From positions 124,001-188,000 of the forward strand of contig JASNZW010000002.1 in the NCBI GenBank assembly GCA_048499435.1: a DNA stretch of 64,000 nucleotides. The letters run 5' to 3'. The DNA is from DAOTWC01 sp048499435. GTDB taxonomy: Bacteria > Chloroflexota > Anaerolineae > Aggregatilineales > Phototrophicaceae. Within the stretch, counting starts at the first letter, position 1; each line of letters starts with the position of its first letter. The translations under genes were made by a program, and so were the position numbers. Shown here in pieces: positions 17,921-26,357 of this stretch. The notes beneath the pieces were generated by a model that saw only the letters and a list, made by a program, of their open reading frames with translations, did no database searches and was not told where the DNA came from.

Positions 17921-18997
17921 TTACTTATTCCGGTTGCGATACAGCAGATACATAAAATAGGGCGCGCCGATCAGCGCGGTCACGATGCCAATCGGCAGCT
18001 CGCTGGGGGCGATGACCCAGCGCCCGATCAGGTCCGCCAGCATCAGCAGCGCCCCGCCGAACAGCGCCGCTATCGGAATCAGCCCCTCATGGGTTGGCCC
18101 GACCAGCCGCCGGGTGATGTGCGGCGCGACCAGCCCAACAAAGCCGATCGTTCCGGCGACCGCGACCGCGGCAGCGGCCAGCGCGACGCTGACGATCAGC
18201 AGCAGGACGCGCTGCCGTTCGATGCGCTGCCCTAAACCTTTGGCGGTGTCGTCGCCCAGGTTGAGCGTGTTCAACTGCCGCGCCAGCAGGACAGCCGCCG
18301 GCAGGAACACCAGCAGCCAGCCGCCCAGCGCGGAAACGTGTTCCCAGCCGCGGCCATAGACGCTGCCCGCCAGCCAGACATAGGCCTGCTGCACGTCCTG
18401 AATCTCGCCAAAGAGCAGGATCGTGGTTGTGACCGCCCCGATTGCCGCCTCCAGCGCCACGCCGATGAGTATCAGGCGGATAGGGCTGCTGCCCCCGCCT
18501 TTCCAGGCCAGCGCGTAGATCGTCACCGCCGCGAGCAGCGCGCCGCCGAACGCCGCCCAGGGCAGCAGATAGAGCGGGACGTCCTTCAGCCAGACGATCA
18601 GGCTGACGGCGACCAGCCCGGCGCCGCCGCTGACCCCCAGCAGGAAGGGATCAGCCAATGGGTTGCGCGTGATGCCCTGCATAACCGTCCCGGAGACCGC
18701 CAGCGCCGCGCCCACCAGAAACGCCAGCACGATGCGCGGCAGCCGGAACGTGTGGACCACGAGCGCGAAATTGCGATAGTCGGGGTGGTCGCGGTTCAGG
18801 CCGAGCAGCGTTTGCACAACATCGCCGATGCTCATGTTGTACTGCCCGTAGCTGATGCTGACGACCAGCACCAGCAGCGCCAGCGCCGCGATAACGAGCG
18901 CGACCAGCGGCACGCGCCGGTCCACCTTATAGGAAAACGGCAGGCCGCGCGGCCGCAGGGTGATCCAGGACGTTCGCACCGGGTTCCTGGCAGACAT
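17921..18997 (-). CDS. Siderophore ABC transporter permease (FecCD family), second
   Basis: A 358-residue FecCD/BtuC-type permease with about ten membrane helices. Seen are FRLPRIVLAFLVGAALAVSGTVMQGITRNPLADPFLLGVSGGAGL in pieces along residues ~85-150, and the cytoplasmic coupling segment GFVGLVAPHITRRLVG near residue 285. Its ATG overlaps the stop of the first permease gene (TGATG), so the two should be made in equal amounts and form a heterodimer. Confidence 0.93.
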   Translation of the reverse strand: MSARNPVRTSWITLRPRGLPFSYKVDRRVPLVALVIAALALLVLVVSISYGQYNMSIGDVVQTLLGLNRDHPDYRNFALVVHTFRLPRIVLAFLVGAALAVSGTVMQGITRNPLADPFLLGVSGGAGLVAVSLIVWLKDVPLYLLPWAAFGGALLAAVTIYALAWKGGGSSPIRLILIGVALEAAIGAVTTTILLFGEIQDVQQAYVWLAGSVYGRGWEHVSALGGWLLVFLPAAVLLARQLNTLNLGDDTAKGLGQRIERQRVLLLIVSVALAAAAVAVAGTIGFVGLVAPHITRRLVGPTHEGLIPIAALFGGALLMLADLIGRWVIAPSELPIGIVTALIGAPYFMYLLYRNRNK

Positions 18998-20037
18998 CAG
19001 CGTTTCACCTTCCAGCGCGCCAGCCAGATGAAGAACGGCGCGCCGATAATAGCCATAACCACGCCAACAGGCAGTTCCTGCGGGCGAATGACGATGCGCG
19101 CGCCGACATCCGCGACAGTGACCAGCAGCGCGCCGAGCAAAGCCGAGTAGGGGATAATCCAGCGGTAGTCAACGCCGACGATGAACCGGACAAGGTGCGG
19201 CACAACCAGCCCGACGAAACCGATCGGGCCGGCCAGCGCCACCGCGCCGCCGTTGAGCAGCACAATCGCGATGGCCGCGAACGCCTTGACGCGGATCGTG
19301 CTTTGGCCGAGACCTTTAGCGATGTCCTCGCCCAGGCTGATCGTCGTGATCTGCCGGCTCAGGATGAGCGCCCCGACCAGGCCGGCCAGCATGTACGGGG
19401 CGGCGTTCAGCAGCAGGGGCATATCGCGCCCGGCAAGCGAGCCTGCCGTCCAGAAGCGGATTTTATCGAGCGTTTCCTGGTCGTGAATCAAAATGGCGGT
19501 GGTAAACGCCGTCAGGAACGCGGACAGGATAACCCCCGCCAGGGTCAGCTTGAGGGGTGTCGCGCCGCCGCGCCCCAGCGAGCCTAAAGCGTAGACCAGC
19601 GCCGCCGCCAGGCCCGCGCCGATAAAGCCGAAGATGGCGTACACCGAAAGCGGCGGATTGCCCAGCAGAAACACCGCCAGCACGACGGCGAAGGCGGCCC
19701 CGCTGTTGATGCCGAGCAGCCCGCCATCCGCCAGCGGGTTGCGGGTTAGCCCCTGCATGATCGCCCCGGCGACCGCCAGCGCCGCGCCAACGATGATACC
19801 CGCCAGCACACGGGGCAGGCGCACCGTCTGAATAATCAGATGGTTGAAATTCGCGCTGTCATAGTTAAACAGCGCGGCGTAAACAACCTGCGGGTCAATT
19901 TCCGCCGCGCCGAGCGTAATGCTCCAGAGGACGCCGAGCACCAGCAGCAGGGCACAAACAAGCAGCCCCGGCAGCAGCAGGGCGCGGCTGCCGAGGATGC
20001 GGGTTGTAGCTGTGACCGATTGTGTCTGAGCAGCCAT
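18997..20037 (-). CDS. Siderophore ABC transporter permease (FecCD family), first
   Basis: A 346-residue FecCD-family permease with the conserved VRLPRVLAGIIVGAALAVAG, NPLADGGLLGINSGA and GFVGLVVPHLVRFIVG segments. It lies 86 bases after the DUF2218 gene and overlaps the second permease by one base. With its partner it should form the transmembrane channel for the ferric-siderophore complex delivered by the two-domain binding protein encoded at 20467-22326. Confidence 0.93.
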   Translation of the reverse strand: MAAQTQSVTATTRILGSRALLLPGLLVCALLLVLGVLWSITLGAAEIDPQVVYAALFNYDSANFNHLIIQTVRLPRVLAGIIVGAALAVAGAIMQGLTRNPLADGGLLGINSGAAFAVVLAVFLLGNPPLSVYAIFGFIGAGLAAALVYALGSLGRGGATPLKLTLAGVILSAFLTAFTTAILIHDQETLDKIRFWTAGSLAGRDMPLLLNAAPYMLAGLVGALILSRQITTISLGEDIAKGLGQSTIRVKAFAAIAIVLLNGGAVALAGPIGFVGLVVPHLVRFIVGVDYRWIIPYSALLGALLVTVADVGARIVIRPQELPVGVVMAIIGAPFFIWLARWKVKR

Positions 20038-20123
20038 AAACGCCTACAGTTTCAGCTTCCCGCCGGCGCTCAGCCTGTTCGGCGCGCCCGGCAGGATAGC
20101 TGATCTGGTCGCAAGCGGTTTCA

Positions 20124-20432
20124 TCAGCCGGCCTGCTCACGGCTTGGCTGATCCAGCCAGACAACCTGGAGCGCCTCTTTGCGCCCGAAGCGTTCGAGAT
20201 GGTCGCCCACGACATGCTTGACCCGCGCGAAGGCGTCCGCGTCGTCAGCCTCTACCCGAATGGTCAGCGCGTCAGGGCGCGCATGCAGCTGGCAGACGCC
20301 GAAGGGAAACTGAACCCTGCCCTGATGATCGTCGTACTCGGCTGGCACTTTCAGCTTGAAGTGCCCGCAAAGCCACTTGAGATACTTAGCGGCTTTAGCG
20401 GTCTCAACCTGCGTTTCAGCAATCAGCGTCAT
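20124..20432 (-). CDS. DUF2218 domain protein
   Basis: A small soluble protein of about 102 residues whose sequence fits DUF2218 (AKYLKWLCGHFKLKVPAEY near the start, HLERFGRKEALQVVW near the end). The family is uncharacterised; members often lie near iron-uptake genes. The ATG at 20432 has GGGAG seven bases upstream; the in-frame TTG at 20438 is too close to that site. It sits in the siderophore operon between the binding-protein and permease genes. Conserved His residues could bind metal, but nothing in the sequence proves this. Confidence 0.85.
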   Translation of the reverse strand: MTLIAETQVETAKAAKYLKWLCGHFKLKVPAEYDDHQGRVQFPFGVCQLHARPDALTIRVEADDADAFARVKHVVGDHLERFGRKEALQVVWLDQPSREQAG

Positions 20433-20466
20433 TGTCAATCTCCCGCCTTCCGAAAGGGTTCCGCCG

Positions 20467-22326
20467 TCATTGGGCAGCGGTCATCGCCGTTTCAACGTCG
20501 TCCAGCACCAGCAGCGCCGCCAGCGGCCCGCCGCTGCTCGTCCACAGCGAACCGTCAACCAGGATCATCTGCTCGTTCTGCACCACTTCAAGCGCCTGGA
20601 ACAGCGGATTCTCCAGCGCGGCGTCCAGCGCCGTCACCGCGTCGCCTTCGCTCTGCAAAGTGCCAATGAACGCCCAATCCACATCAATCACGCCGAGCGT
20701 TTCCAGGCTCAGCGGCGCGGAATGGGCATGGCCTGACTGAAGTTCTGGAATGTGTGTCGGGGATGTCAGCCCCAGGTCAAACAGCACCGCGCTGACAAAC
20801 GTGATGGGGGCCATCACCTGCGGGCCTTCGGCGCTCCAGCGGGCCACGATAAACTCTTCGCCAAGATGGTCCGCCAGGGTGATGCGCAGCTCGTCAATGC
20901 GCTCATCGTAGGCCGCCAGGAATTCATCTGCCTGCGCCTGCCGGTTCAGGGCGGTGGCCACGCTGAGGAAGTGGGTTTGCCAGTCAGAGCCATCCACATA
21001 GGTGTTAACCGTGGGGGCAATCGCATTCAACTGCGCCAGCAGGGCCGGGTCCTCCAGCCCCGCCGCCAGGATGAGGTCCGGGGCGAGTTCCAGCGTGAGT
21101 TCAAGGTTGGGCGTGAAGAAACCGCCGACAACCAGGGCGTTTTCTGGCAGAACGGCGCTCAGGTAGCGCGGGGGCGTGAGCTGCCCGCGCCCGTTCGTTA
21201 TGCCAACCGGCTCCACCTCCAGCGCCAGCACAGCATCTAAATCCGAGTCAGTGATGGTGACGATTCGCTGCGGGTTTTCCGGGATACACACCGCCGCGAA
21301 CAGCCGGAATCCCGCTTCACAGGCGTCCGCCGCGGCGGACGCGCCGAAAATCGCTTCCAGTTGAGGCAGGGCGGCATCGAGCGCGAAAGGCAAACTCAGC
21401 GGCGAGCTGAAGCTCAGCGCGTTTTCCGCCTGCTCATCGAAATAGATGACGCGGCCTTCCTGCACCGCCGTTAGCTGGCTGAACAGCGGGTCAGCTTCCA
21501 GCGTTTCACGCCCGCCCTCGATGAGCTGCAGGTTGAGGATCGCGATCACGTCCTGGTCGAGCAGGTCAATTCGTTCAGCGCTGATGTTGGCGAAAAAGGC
21601 ATCCCCCGCGATTTCGATCATTTCTTCCGGCACTACAAACCCCAGATCGGTGAAGAAACGGCCGCGGCTGTCCTGCGCTGTGTAGAAGCCGAAAGTTCCC
21701 TCGTAGAGGTAGGCAACCGCGACGGTTTTCCCCTGAAATTCAGGGTTGCTGGCGCGCGCATCGGCGAACAGCGCTTCGACATCCGCTACCACTTCCGCCG
21801 CCGCCTGCGACCTTCCCACCGCCGCGCCGACCATCAGCGTGGCTTCCTGCCAGGGCATCCCAAAGTCAATATAGTCGCCAGACTGCGCGATCGTCGGGGC
21901 GATCTGCGACAGACGGTCAAATTCTTCCTGCGTGATTCCAGCGGTCACAGCGCTGATCAGGTCGGGCTTAAGGGCGAGGATGGCCTCGTAGTTCAGGCCG
22001 CCGTAGGGCATGTTCAGAACGACAGGGTTTTCACCCTCAACGCGATCCCGCGACCAGAGAGGAATCGCGTTGGTCTCATCGCCATACCAGTAGCGGACAG
22101 CAACCGGCGTCACACCGACCGCCAGCAGCAGATCCTGCTCGGTGTAGCCGAGGGCGATGACCCGCTGCGGGGCCTCGGTAACGGTGGTGCTGCCGAATTT
22201 GTGCTCAATCGTGACGGGGAAAGCAGCAGTGCTCTCAGCCTGCGCCTGTAACGCCGCCCCAAACGGGAACAGCAGCAGGAAGGCGACAAACAGCAGAAAG
22301 ACAGCTTTACGGGAATGCGAAATCAT
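20467..22326 (-). CDS. Two-domain siderophore-binding protein (tandem FecB/FepB-like domains)
   Basis: A 619-residue exported protein, twice the usual ~320. After a signal peptide (LLLFPFGAALQAQAES, no lipobox) comes a first periplasmic-binding domain (residues ~32-325: APQRVIALGYTEQDLLLAVGV, LNYEAILALKPDLISAV) and then a second, complete one (~340-615: NPQRIVTITDSDLDAVLALEV, LELTLELAPDLILAAG, SFLSVATALNR-like region, WAFIGTLQ). Both keep the family layout, so it is a fusion rather than a read-through. I chose ATG 22326, with GAGGT upstream, over the TTG at 22386. It heads the siderophore operon and may bind two ligands, or offer two sites to one permease. Confidence 0.88.
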   Translation of the reverse strand: MISHSRKAVFLLFVAFLLLFPFGAALQAQAESTAAFPVTIEHKFGSTTVTEAPQRVIALGYTEQDLLLAVGVTPVAVRYWYGDETNAIPLWSRDRVEGENPVVLNMPYGGLNYEAILALKPDLISAVTAGITQEEFDRLSQIAPTIAQSGDYIDFGMPWQEATLMVGAAVGRSQAAAEVVADVEALFADARASNPEFQGKTVAVAYLYEGTFGFYTAQDSRGRFFTDLGFVVPEEMIEIAGDAFFANISAERIDLLDQDVIAILNLQLIEGGRETLEADPLFSQLTAVQEGRVIYFDEQAENALSFSSPLSLPFALDAALPQLEAIFGASAAADACEAGFRLFAAVCIPENPQRIVTITDSDLDAVLALEVEPVGITNGRGQLTPPRYLSAVLPENALVVGGFFTPNLELTLELAPDLILAAGLEDPALLAQLNAIAPTVNTYVDGSDWQTHFLSVATALNRQAQADEFLAAYDERIDELRITLADHLGEEFIVARWSAEGPQVMAPITFVSAVLFDLGLTSPTHIPELQSGHAHSAPLSLETLGVIDVDWAFIGTLQSEGDAVTALDAALENPLFQALEVVQNEQMILVDGSLWTSSGGPLAALLVLDDVETAMTAAQ

Positions 22327-22385
22327 AATGACCTCATCGTTATGGCGCGAAAACAGACGGTGGAGAAGCGTCTCCACAGTTGCCA

Positions 22386-22405
22386 ATCATAAGCGATAGT
22401 TATGA
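22386..22405 (-). promoter_or_regulatory. Candidate metal-regulator operator overlapping a -10 element
   Basis: A 19-base inverted repeat (22387-22405) with six-base arms TCATAA and TTATGA and a seven-base spacer. On the minus strand it overlaps a TATGAT -10-like hexamer (22386-22391), about 60 bases upstream of the siderophore-binding protein start. Length and A/T-rich arms resemble Fur- or DtxR-class operators, but it matches no consensus exactly. The rest of the 22327-22705 spacer holds only the terminator at 22640-22667. Confidence 0.4.
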
Positions 22406-22639
22406 GGCAAATCCACGAGCAGGATTAAGTATTGAATTTCACGCGCGCCGGGGTGATGCAGGACCGCGGTCAAACCCTGATTGCGGCTGTGGAAAAATCT
22501 GTAGAATTCTGTAAGCGGAATTTTTGAAATGCCGGTTAAACCTGATCCTTACGCGCGCCAAATTTGATGGCGTCAGGGGCGTGATATTTGCGCGAACGGC
22601 GATTAAGGGGGCTGGCTGGCGCGGCAGCGCCCGCCAACG

Positions 22640-22667
22640 AAAAACGCCGGGTTAACTTCCCCGGCGT
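22640..22667 (-). terminator. Terminator of the prolyl oligopeptidase gene
   Basis: Eight-base-pair stem (22644-22651 with 22660-22667) followed on the minus strand by a T-run (the AAAA before 22644). It lies about 40 bases after the stop codon at 22706. Confidence 0.7.
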
Positions 22668-22705
22668 CCCCCCAAACAATGTTCAAGCCCGCCGCTGCCC
22701 CGCGC

Positions 22706-24751
22706 TCATTTGAGGTTCGCGGCCAGAAACGCGAGGTAATCGCTCTCTTCCTCGATCAGCTTGTTGACCGTGAGCGTGCCGTGGCCGGCATCTGTGCCGT
22801 AGCGCAGCAGAATCGGGGCCGGCCCCGCCTGCGCCGCCTGCAGCGCCGCCGCAAATTTCAGCGAATGCATCGGCACGACCCGGTCATCGCCGTCCGCCGT
22901 CGCGATCAGCGTGGCCGGGTAGGCGGCGCCCGCGCGCACATTGTGAAGCGGTGAGTAGGCGTAGAGATAGGCGAATTCCTCGGCGCTCGCCTCGGCGCAG
23001 CCGTACTCACTGACCCACAGCCGCCCGGACGTGAAACGGTGATAGCGCAGCATATCGGTTACCGGCACCAGGCACAGCGCCGCCGCGAACAGGTCTGGGC
23101 GCTGTGTCAGGCAGGCGCCGACCAGCAGCCCGCCGTTGCTCAGGCCGCGAATCGCCAGCCGTTCCCGGCTGGTATAGCGCTGGTCAATCAGCCACTCAGC
23201 CGCCGCGAGCATGTCGTCAAAGACGTGCTGTTTCTGCTCACGCATCCCCGCGCGATGCCAGCTCTCGCCATATTCGCCGCCACCGCGAAGATTCGGGACG
23301 GCAAGCACGCCGCCCTGCTCAATCCACAGATAGTACGGCACTTCAAACTGGGGCAGGTTCGGCCAGTCGAAGCCGCCGTAAGCGTAGATCAACGCCCGGT
23401 TGGAGCCGTCCAGCGGCAGGTCCCTGCGGTGCGTCAGAAACATAGAGACGACTGCGCCATCGGTTGACGGGTAAAACACCTGCCGGGTTACATACTGCTC
23501 GGCGTCAATCGCAATACCCGAAGCCTGAAATGTCTCCAGGCGATCCGCCGCAACGTCATAGCGGAAAATCGTTGTCGGGTACAGGTACGACGTGAAAGTG
23601 AAAAGGAAATCAGGGTCGCTCGCGCTGGTCTCCAGATAGTAGGTCGCCACCGAACCCAGCGCCGGCAGCTCAACCGAGCGCTCATACTTTCCGTCGGGCG
23701 CGAAGACCTCAATCGCTGTCCGGGCGTTCTTCATATAGAAGAGCACCAGCTTGCCACCAGCCACGCGCGCCGCCTCAAGCGTGTCCTCGCGTTCGGGAAC
23801 AACGTCACGCCACACGCCCGCCGCCAGGTCAAAGGCAATCAGGCGTTTTTTCGGGGCGTCGCGTTTGGTGATGAAATACAACACTGTGCCGAGGCTGCCA
23901 CCGAACTCGTACTCGCTGTCGAAATCGGCGAGCAGGCGCAGAAACGGCGCGCCGCTGTCGATCTCCCAGACGTAATAGCCTGTCGGGCCGACGCTGCTCT
24001 TGCGCACCTGCAGCAGCAGATAGCGACCATCATCTGATCCCGCAGGCCAGAACAGGTCCTCTGGCGCGTCGGGGTCGCTGAAGATCAGCGTGTCCGCTGT
24101 CTGCGGCGTGCCGACCCGATGAAAGTAGATCGCGGCCTGCGTGTTCTCGGCCAGCATCTCCCGGCCGGCGGCCGGGGCCGGGAAGCGGTTATAGAAAAAG
24201 CCGCTTCCATCCGCTTTCCAGGCCACGCGCGTGAATTTGCACCACGCCAGCACATCGTCATAGTCTTCGCCGGTTTCCAGGCTGCGCACCCGGTATTCCT
24301 GCCAGTCTGACCCGCCATACGAACGGCTGTACGCGAGCAGACGCCCATCGCGGCTTGGCTGCGTGTCCATCATGATGATTGAGCCGTCGTCGCTCCACGT
24401 GTTCGGGTCCAGCACCAGCTCTGGCTCGCCAGCCGCGCCGCGCCGCCGGTACAGACAGGGCTGATCGCGGTTCTCGTTCAGGGTGTAAAAATAGTAAGGG
24501 CCGCAGCGGGATGCTTCGCCGTAGTCGGGGACGTGCGGCGCGGCGTAGAGCGCCTGCAGGCGCGCGCGCAGGGCTGCGCGCGCCGGCACAGACGCGAGAA
24601 AGGCGTGCGTCAGGGCGTTCTCAGCGGCGATAAACGCGCGCAGCTCTTCCGAAGCCGGGTCCTCCATCCAGCGATAGGGGTCTGAAACGGGCGTCCCGAA
24701 GAAGCTGTCAACGACATCAGCCCGGCGCGGCTGTGGGTAGGAAACGGTCAC
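22706..24751 (-). CDS. Prolyl oligopeptidase (S9A family)
   Basis: A 681-residue cytoplasmic serine peptidase that cleaves small peptides after proline. The N-terminal DPYRWMED motif, a beta-propeller region (~70-400) and a C-terminal alpha/beta-hydrolase domain are visible. The catalytic serine is in RGLSNGGLL (S538; Gly-Leu-Ser instead of the more common Gly-Gly-Ser), the acid in DGDDRVVP (D622/D623) and the histidine in DAGHGTL near residue 658. The start is GTG at 24751 with AGGAG eight bases upstream. No signal peptide. Lies downstream of the amidohydrolase gene on the same strand. Confidence 0.92.
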   Translation of the reverse strand: MTVSYPQPRRADVVDSFFGTPVSDPYRWMEDPASEELRAFIAAENALTHAFLASVPARAALRARLQALYAAPHVPDYGEASRCGPYYFYTLNENRDQPCLYRRRGAAGEPELVLDPNTWSDDGSIIMMDTQPSRDGRLLAYSRSYGGSDWQEYRVRSLETGEDYDDVLAWCKFTRVAWKADGSGFFYNRFPAPAAGREMLAENTQAAIYFHRVGTPQTADTLIFSDPDAPEDLFWPAGSDDGRYLLLQVRKSSVGPTGYYVWEIDSGAPFLRLLADFDSEYEFGGSLGTVLYFITKRDAPKKRLIAFDLAAGVWRDVVPEREDTLEAARVAGGKLVLFYMKNARTAIEVFAPDGKYERSVELPALGSVATYYLETSASDPDFLFTFTSYLYPTTIFRYDVAADRLETFQASGIAIDAEQYVTRQVFYPSTDGAVVSMFLTHRRDLPLDGSNRALIYAYGGFDWPNLPQFEVPYYLWIEQGGVLAVPNLRGGGEYGESWHRAGMREQKQHVFDDMLAAAEWLIDQRYTSRERLAIRGLSNGGLLVGACLTQRPDLFAAALCLVPVTDMLRYHRFTSGRLWVSEYGCAEASAEEFAYLYAYSPLHNVRAGAAYPATLIATADGDDRVVPMHSLKFAAALQAAQAGPAPILLRYGTDAGHGTLTVNKLIEEESDYLAFLAANLK

Positions 24752-24855
24752 GGGTCATGCTCCTTACTGCTGCGAAAACAGCGAAATGGCCGGGCGCGGC
24801 ATAACCGTCGGGAGGGGCGGGCCAGCCCGGCTCAGCGGCGCCGCGCTGGCAGGCG

Positions 24856-25929
24856 CTACACGGCGTCGGCGTCCCCCAGGATGACGCGCGCGGCGTTTTT
24901 GTAGTAGACCTTTTCCAGAACGTCGTCGGGCAGATAAAGGCCGTAGACGCGCCAGCGCCCCTGGCGCGGCACAGCTTCGACGCCGTAGCTGAAATACTCG
25001 TCGTCCGTTTCCAGAAAGCGATAGTAGATCGGGTATATCTTTTCCTCAACCGGGCGGTCAGTGCCGAAGAGGATGCGGTCGGCGTAGCGCAGGAAGAACC
25101 GCCGCGCCGTGTACGGCTGCCGCCCCAGCTCGGCGATGCGCTCGCTGATGTCCACGTAGAAATTCGGGCAGCGGTCGAGCAGCTGCCCGACCCACTCCAG
25201 ATTCTCAGCGTAGCAGCCAACGTGCGCCCCGACGAACGTCGTCTCTGGATGCCGGGCGACGAGGTTAGCGAAAGCGCTGACAACGCTCATGAAGGGGGGG
25301 AAGGGCGGGCTTGGAAACTGCCAGTCGGGGTTGGCGGCAAGCTCTTCCCAGCGCTCGTTATGGTTGTCGAGCGTGTCGAAGAAAGCGACCGGGTCAGCGA
25401 TGTGGATGGTGACGGGCAGGTTCAGCTCGCCAGCCGTCGCCCAGACCGGATCAAGGCGCGGGTCGTCCACCGCGACCAGCGCGCCGTGCTGGTCGCGCAC
25501 GGTCAGGCCGAGCGGCTTCCAGATTTTCAGGCCCTCAGCGCCGCGCGCCGCCTGCCTGCGCAGGCGATCAGCCGCCCATTCGCCGAAGCGGTCACCGCGC
25601 TGCGCCCACTGCGACCAGTCAACGCCACCATAAACCCGAAAGCGCTCTGGCGCCGCCGCCTTGAAGTGGTCAAGGTGTGTCTGAAGGATGTCCTCACCCC
25701 ACCCGCCGTCAAGGTCAACGTAAAGGCGCACGTCGGCCTCATCCAGCAGATCGAGCAGTTCGGAAACGGGGCGCTTGTCCCAGCCGCCAAAGCCTTCCAA
25801 CCCCAGATGATTGTGGGCGTCAATGACTGGAAAGCGCGGCCTGCTGACGGGCGTTTCGCGAGTCACCAGCCTGGGGACCGGCGCGAAATCGCTCAGATGT
25901 AAATCGTTCGATTGAGCTTGTGTGGTCAT
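24856..25929 (-). CDS. Amidohydrolase-family metal-dependent hydrolase (TIM barrel)
   Basis: A 357-residue member of the amidohydrolase 2 group. The N-terminal metal motif is VIDAHNHLG; a downstream VTIHIADPV and TTFVGAHVGC supply further likely metal-binding histidines, and DRILFGTDRPVEE near residue 295 gives the conserved Asp. Members include decarboxylases and hydrolases of aromatic or lactone compounds, and the sequence does not tell which. The ATG at 25929 has CAGGAAG seven bases upstream. About 100 bases separate it from the prolyl oligopeptidase gene, so co-transcription is plausible. Confidence 0.85.
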   Translation of the reverse strand: MTTQAQSNDLHLSDFAPVPRLVTRETPVSRPRFPVIDAHNHLGLEGFGGWDKRPVSELLDLLDEADVRLYVDLDGGWGEDILQTHLDHFKAAAPERFRVYGGVDWSQWAQRGDRFGEWAADRLRRQAARGAEGLKIWKPLGLTVRDQHGALVAVDDPRLDPVWATAGELNLPVTIHIADPVAFFDTLDNHNERWEELAANPDWQFPSPPFPPFMSVVSAFANLVARHPETTFVGAHVGCYAENLEWVGQLLDRCPNFYVDISERIAELGRQPYTARRFFLRYADRILFGTDRPVEEKIYPIYYRFLETDDEYFSYGVEAVPRQGRWRVYGLYLPDDVLEKVYYKNAARVILGDADAV

Positions 25930-26231
25930 CACGCACTTCCTGAAAGAGGCAGCTATTTTACGCGGCCGCAGCTTGAACGCCGGGCTTCAGCGGGCGGCCA
26001 CCGGCGGAAGCGGCGCCTGGCGTCTGGTTATGGGGTGTGGACACAGCCATAAACGCAGCTTATACGAAAATAAGTGCGTAATCTTTGGCCGATTGTGTAA
26101 CACAACACCCAATCTGTCAAACAAACGCGCATCGGAAACGCGCTGAATACTGCGGCTGCGGCTGCTCAGGGCAGCCTTGAATTCAAAGCGCTGTGCCCGC
26201 ATTGAGCAGCGCCCCGGAAAGGTTAGTTTGA

Positions 26232-26260
26232 TTGACATCAGCTAAAACAGTTACTATGAT
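26232..26260 (+). promoter_or_regulatory. Strong sigma-70-type promoter of the SIS/sugar operon
   Basis: Perfect -35 TTGACA (26232-26237), 17-base spacer and -10 TATGAT (26255-26260), in an AT-rich stretch unlike the GC-rich surroundings. It predicts a leader of about 90 bases before the TTG start at 26358. Nothing else recognisable was found in the 25930-26357 spacer. Confidence 0.7.
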
Positions 26261-26357
26261 TGATAACGAAGTTACAAAATTCTTATTGTTTTTATCTTTG
26301 CTGCTGGCCTGCCTTACAAAATAGATTGCGCGGCCCACTTAACAGGAAAGGTTAATT

